DNA from: Telmatactis stephensoni
Taxonomy: Eukaryota > Cnidaria > Anthozoa > Actiniaria > Isophelliidae
Assembly: GCA_029948255.1 (NCBI GenBank)
Contig: JALIZF010001396.1
Span: forward strand, 218,755 to 282,754
Length of the DNA: 64,000 nucleotides
Direction: 5' to 3'
Shown: in pieces, positions 63,028 to 64,000 of the stretch
How the letters are laid out: every line of letters starts with the position of its first letter
Position numbering within the stretch: position 1 is the first letter of the stretch
Position numbers and translations under genes: made by a program
Notes under the pieces: generated by a model
What the model was told of the DNA's origin: nothing
The model's input: only the letters and a program-made list of their open reading frames with translations
The model's database searches: none

Positions 63028-63707
63028 TTAGTGGTTGTATATAAGGGTGTACTGATATATAAAAATTGCCCGTTGCTAGGGAAATTTGAAAATGCTCTTA
63101 AATGCCTCTAAATTGTCAAATGGCTTTTACATTTTATAGTTTGTCTTCCTTGAGGGAACTTTAAAATTTCATGACGTCATCACGTGACGTCATCACATGA
63201 CGTCGTAGCTACAGAAAAAAAAATATTTTTTTATCAGTGCTTATTGAAGAATAGGAAATACGTTAAAAAAATCATGAGATCAAGGTGCATAAAACCAAGC
63301 ATGCGTCTTAAGAATGGTCTCTAAATAAACTTATTATGGTTTTTCGAATGTCGCAAATGAGTAAATAATGCAAATAACTTGCTTATAATTTTTTTGCAAA
63401 TCCCATACTTGTCTTTTAAGAGAAAAGGGTGTAGAGAATAGAAATATTGGAGAACACTTCGTTTGGATGAAATCCGCCAAAGACTATAGCTTTCTAAAGA
63501 CGAAACCGGAAGTAAAATTACCCACGCATGTGGAATAACAACAAAAAATGAGTCCTTTTTGTCAGGCTTCCGTCGCACTACCGGAAGTCAAATGATTCCC
63601 GCCAAAAACACGTGCGCTTGCGCCCTCCAAGGGAAGACCCTTTTTTGCATAGCAACCGTTGCGCAGCAACGTTAATATATGTCAGTACACCCTTAAAACT
63701 AAAACAA
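63028..63707. mobile_element. Element with terminal inverted repeats, about 680 bp
   Basis: GTATATAAGGGTGTACTGAT and CCCGTTGCTAGGG on the left pair with GCAACGTTAATATATGTCAG and TACACCCTTAAAAC on the right. Non-coding. Confidence 0.75.
63171..63208. repeat. Three TGACGTCA-like palindromes in tandem
   Basis: ATGACGTCATCACGTGACGT then CATCACATGACGTCGT: three CRE-like cores spaced by about 12-14 bp, inside the preceding element. Confidence 0.7.
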
Positions 63708-64000
63708 TTGCTGGGTTTCATCCATTCCTTTGGGAATTCAAAAGACAATAGAGCGGTAGTCATGTTGGATGAACAAACAAGTGACGCTAATGAGAAATCT
63801 TTTGTTGAAGTTCATCCAAGATGGCTGCCGTGACGTCACATGCAGCTTTTTGCAGTTTTGAAAGGGTGTTGATATTATAAACAAAATCGGCCAAGCGTTT
63901 CTCGCTTTTGGACTGATGGTTTAAACATAAGTTGTAATTGCTAACGCAACGAAAAACTTCCCCAAAATGAGTATATTTGTTTGGTGTTATGCAAATCAAC

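Larger units (their letters stand above)
62263..64000. other. Gene-free interval downstream of LU gene D
   Basis: Contains the gene D 3' UTR, the partial poly-G/poly-C-ended element and a roughly 680-bp element with mirrored ends. No coding sequence recognised. Confidence 0.7.

Overview
This is a eukaryotic, intron-rich, AT-rich window. It most likely comes from an anthozoan cnidarian (coral or anemone). That assignment is inference, from short exons with GT/AG introns, complete animal-type CEP131 and ELAC2 genes, a family of Ly6/uPAR-like (LU) surface proteins, and many short inverted-repeat transposons. There is no operon structure and no CRISPR array. I found no rRNA and no functional tRNA gene. 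Seven protein-coding genes could be assembled exon by exon. In each, all intron phases join and the coding length is an exact multiple of three.

Layout: (1) 805-3294 (+), LU gene A, three exons. (2) 4264-13013 (-), ELAC2, the long form of tRNase Z, 13 exons and 767 codons plus stop; it lies tail to tail with gene A. (3) 13014-17490, no gene: a GTAGT minisatellite, a transposon copy with poly-G/poly-C ends, and a SINE. (4) 17491-19730 (-), the EVG1/C22orf23 (UPF0193) homologue, 6 exons. (5) 20292-38026 (+), CEP131/AZI1, 28 exons and 1095 codons plus stop. EVG1 and CEP131 are head to head, 561 bp apart, which suggests a shared promoter. (6) 38027-45371, no gene: a pair of inverted 0.6 kb arms and other repeats. 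(7) 45372-62262 (+), three tandem two-exon LU genes (B, C, D). A decayed LU exon remains at about 50371-50500, between B and C. (8) 62263-64000, no gene: transposon ends.

The four LU proteins should be small, secreted, disulfide-rich and GPI-anchored. All share an LU cysteine pattern with two cysteines more than the 10-Cys CD59 type. In B, C and D the C-terminal anchor signal is the most conserved part, which is the opposite of what is normal for GPI signals. ELAC2 makes tRNA 3' ends, and CEP131 works in centriolar satellites and ciliogenesis. They have no evident functional link to the LU genes.

The other striking content is mobile DNA: foldback elements of 1.8 and 2.3 kb; a family with poly-G/poly-C termini in which three copies are flanked by 8-bp target duplications; a roughly 150-bp MITE family with about seven copies; nested MITEs; tRNA-derived SINEs, one with a clear 8-bp target duplication; and several microsatellites and minisatellites.
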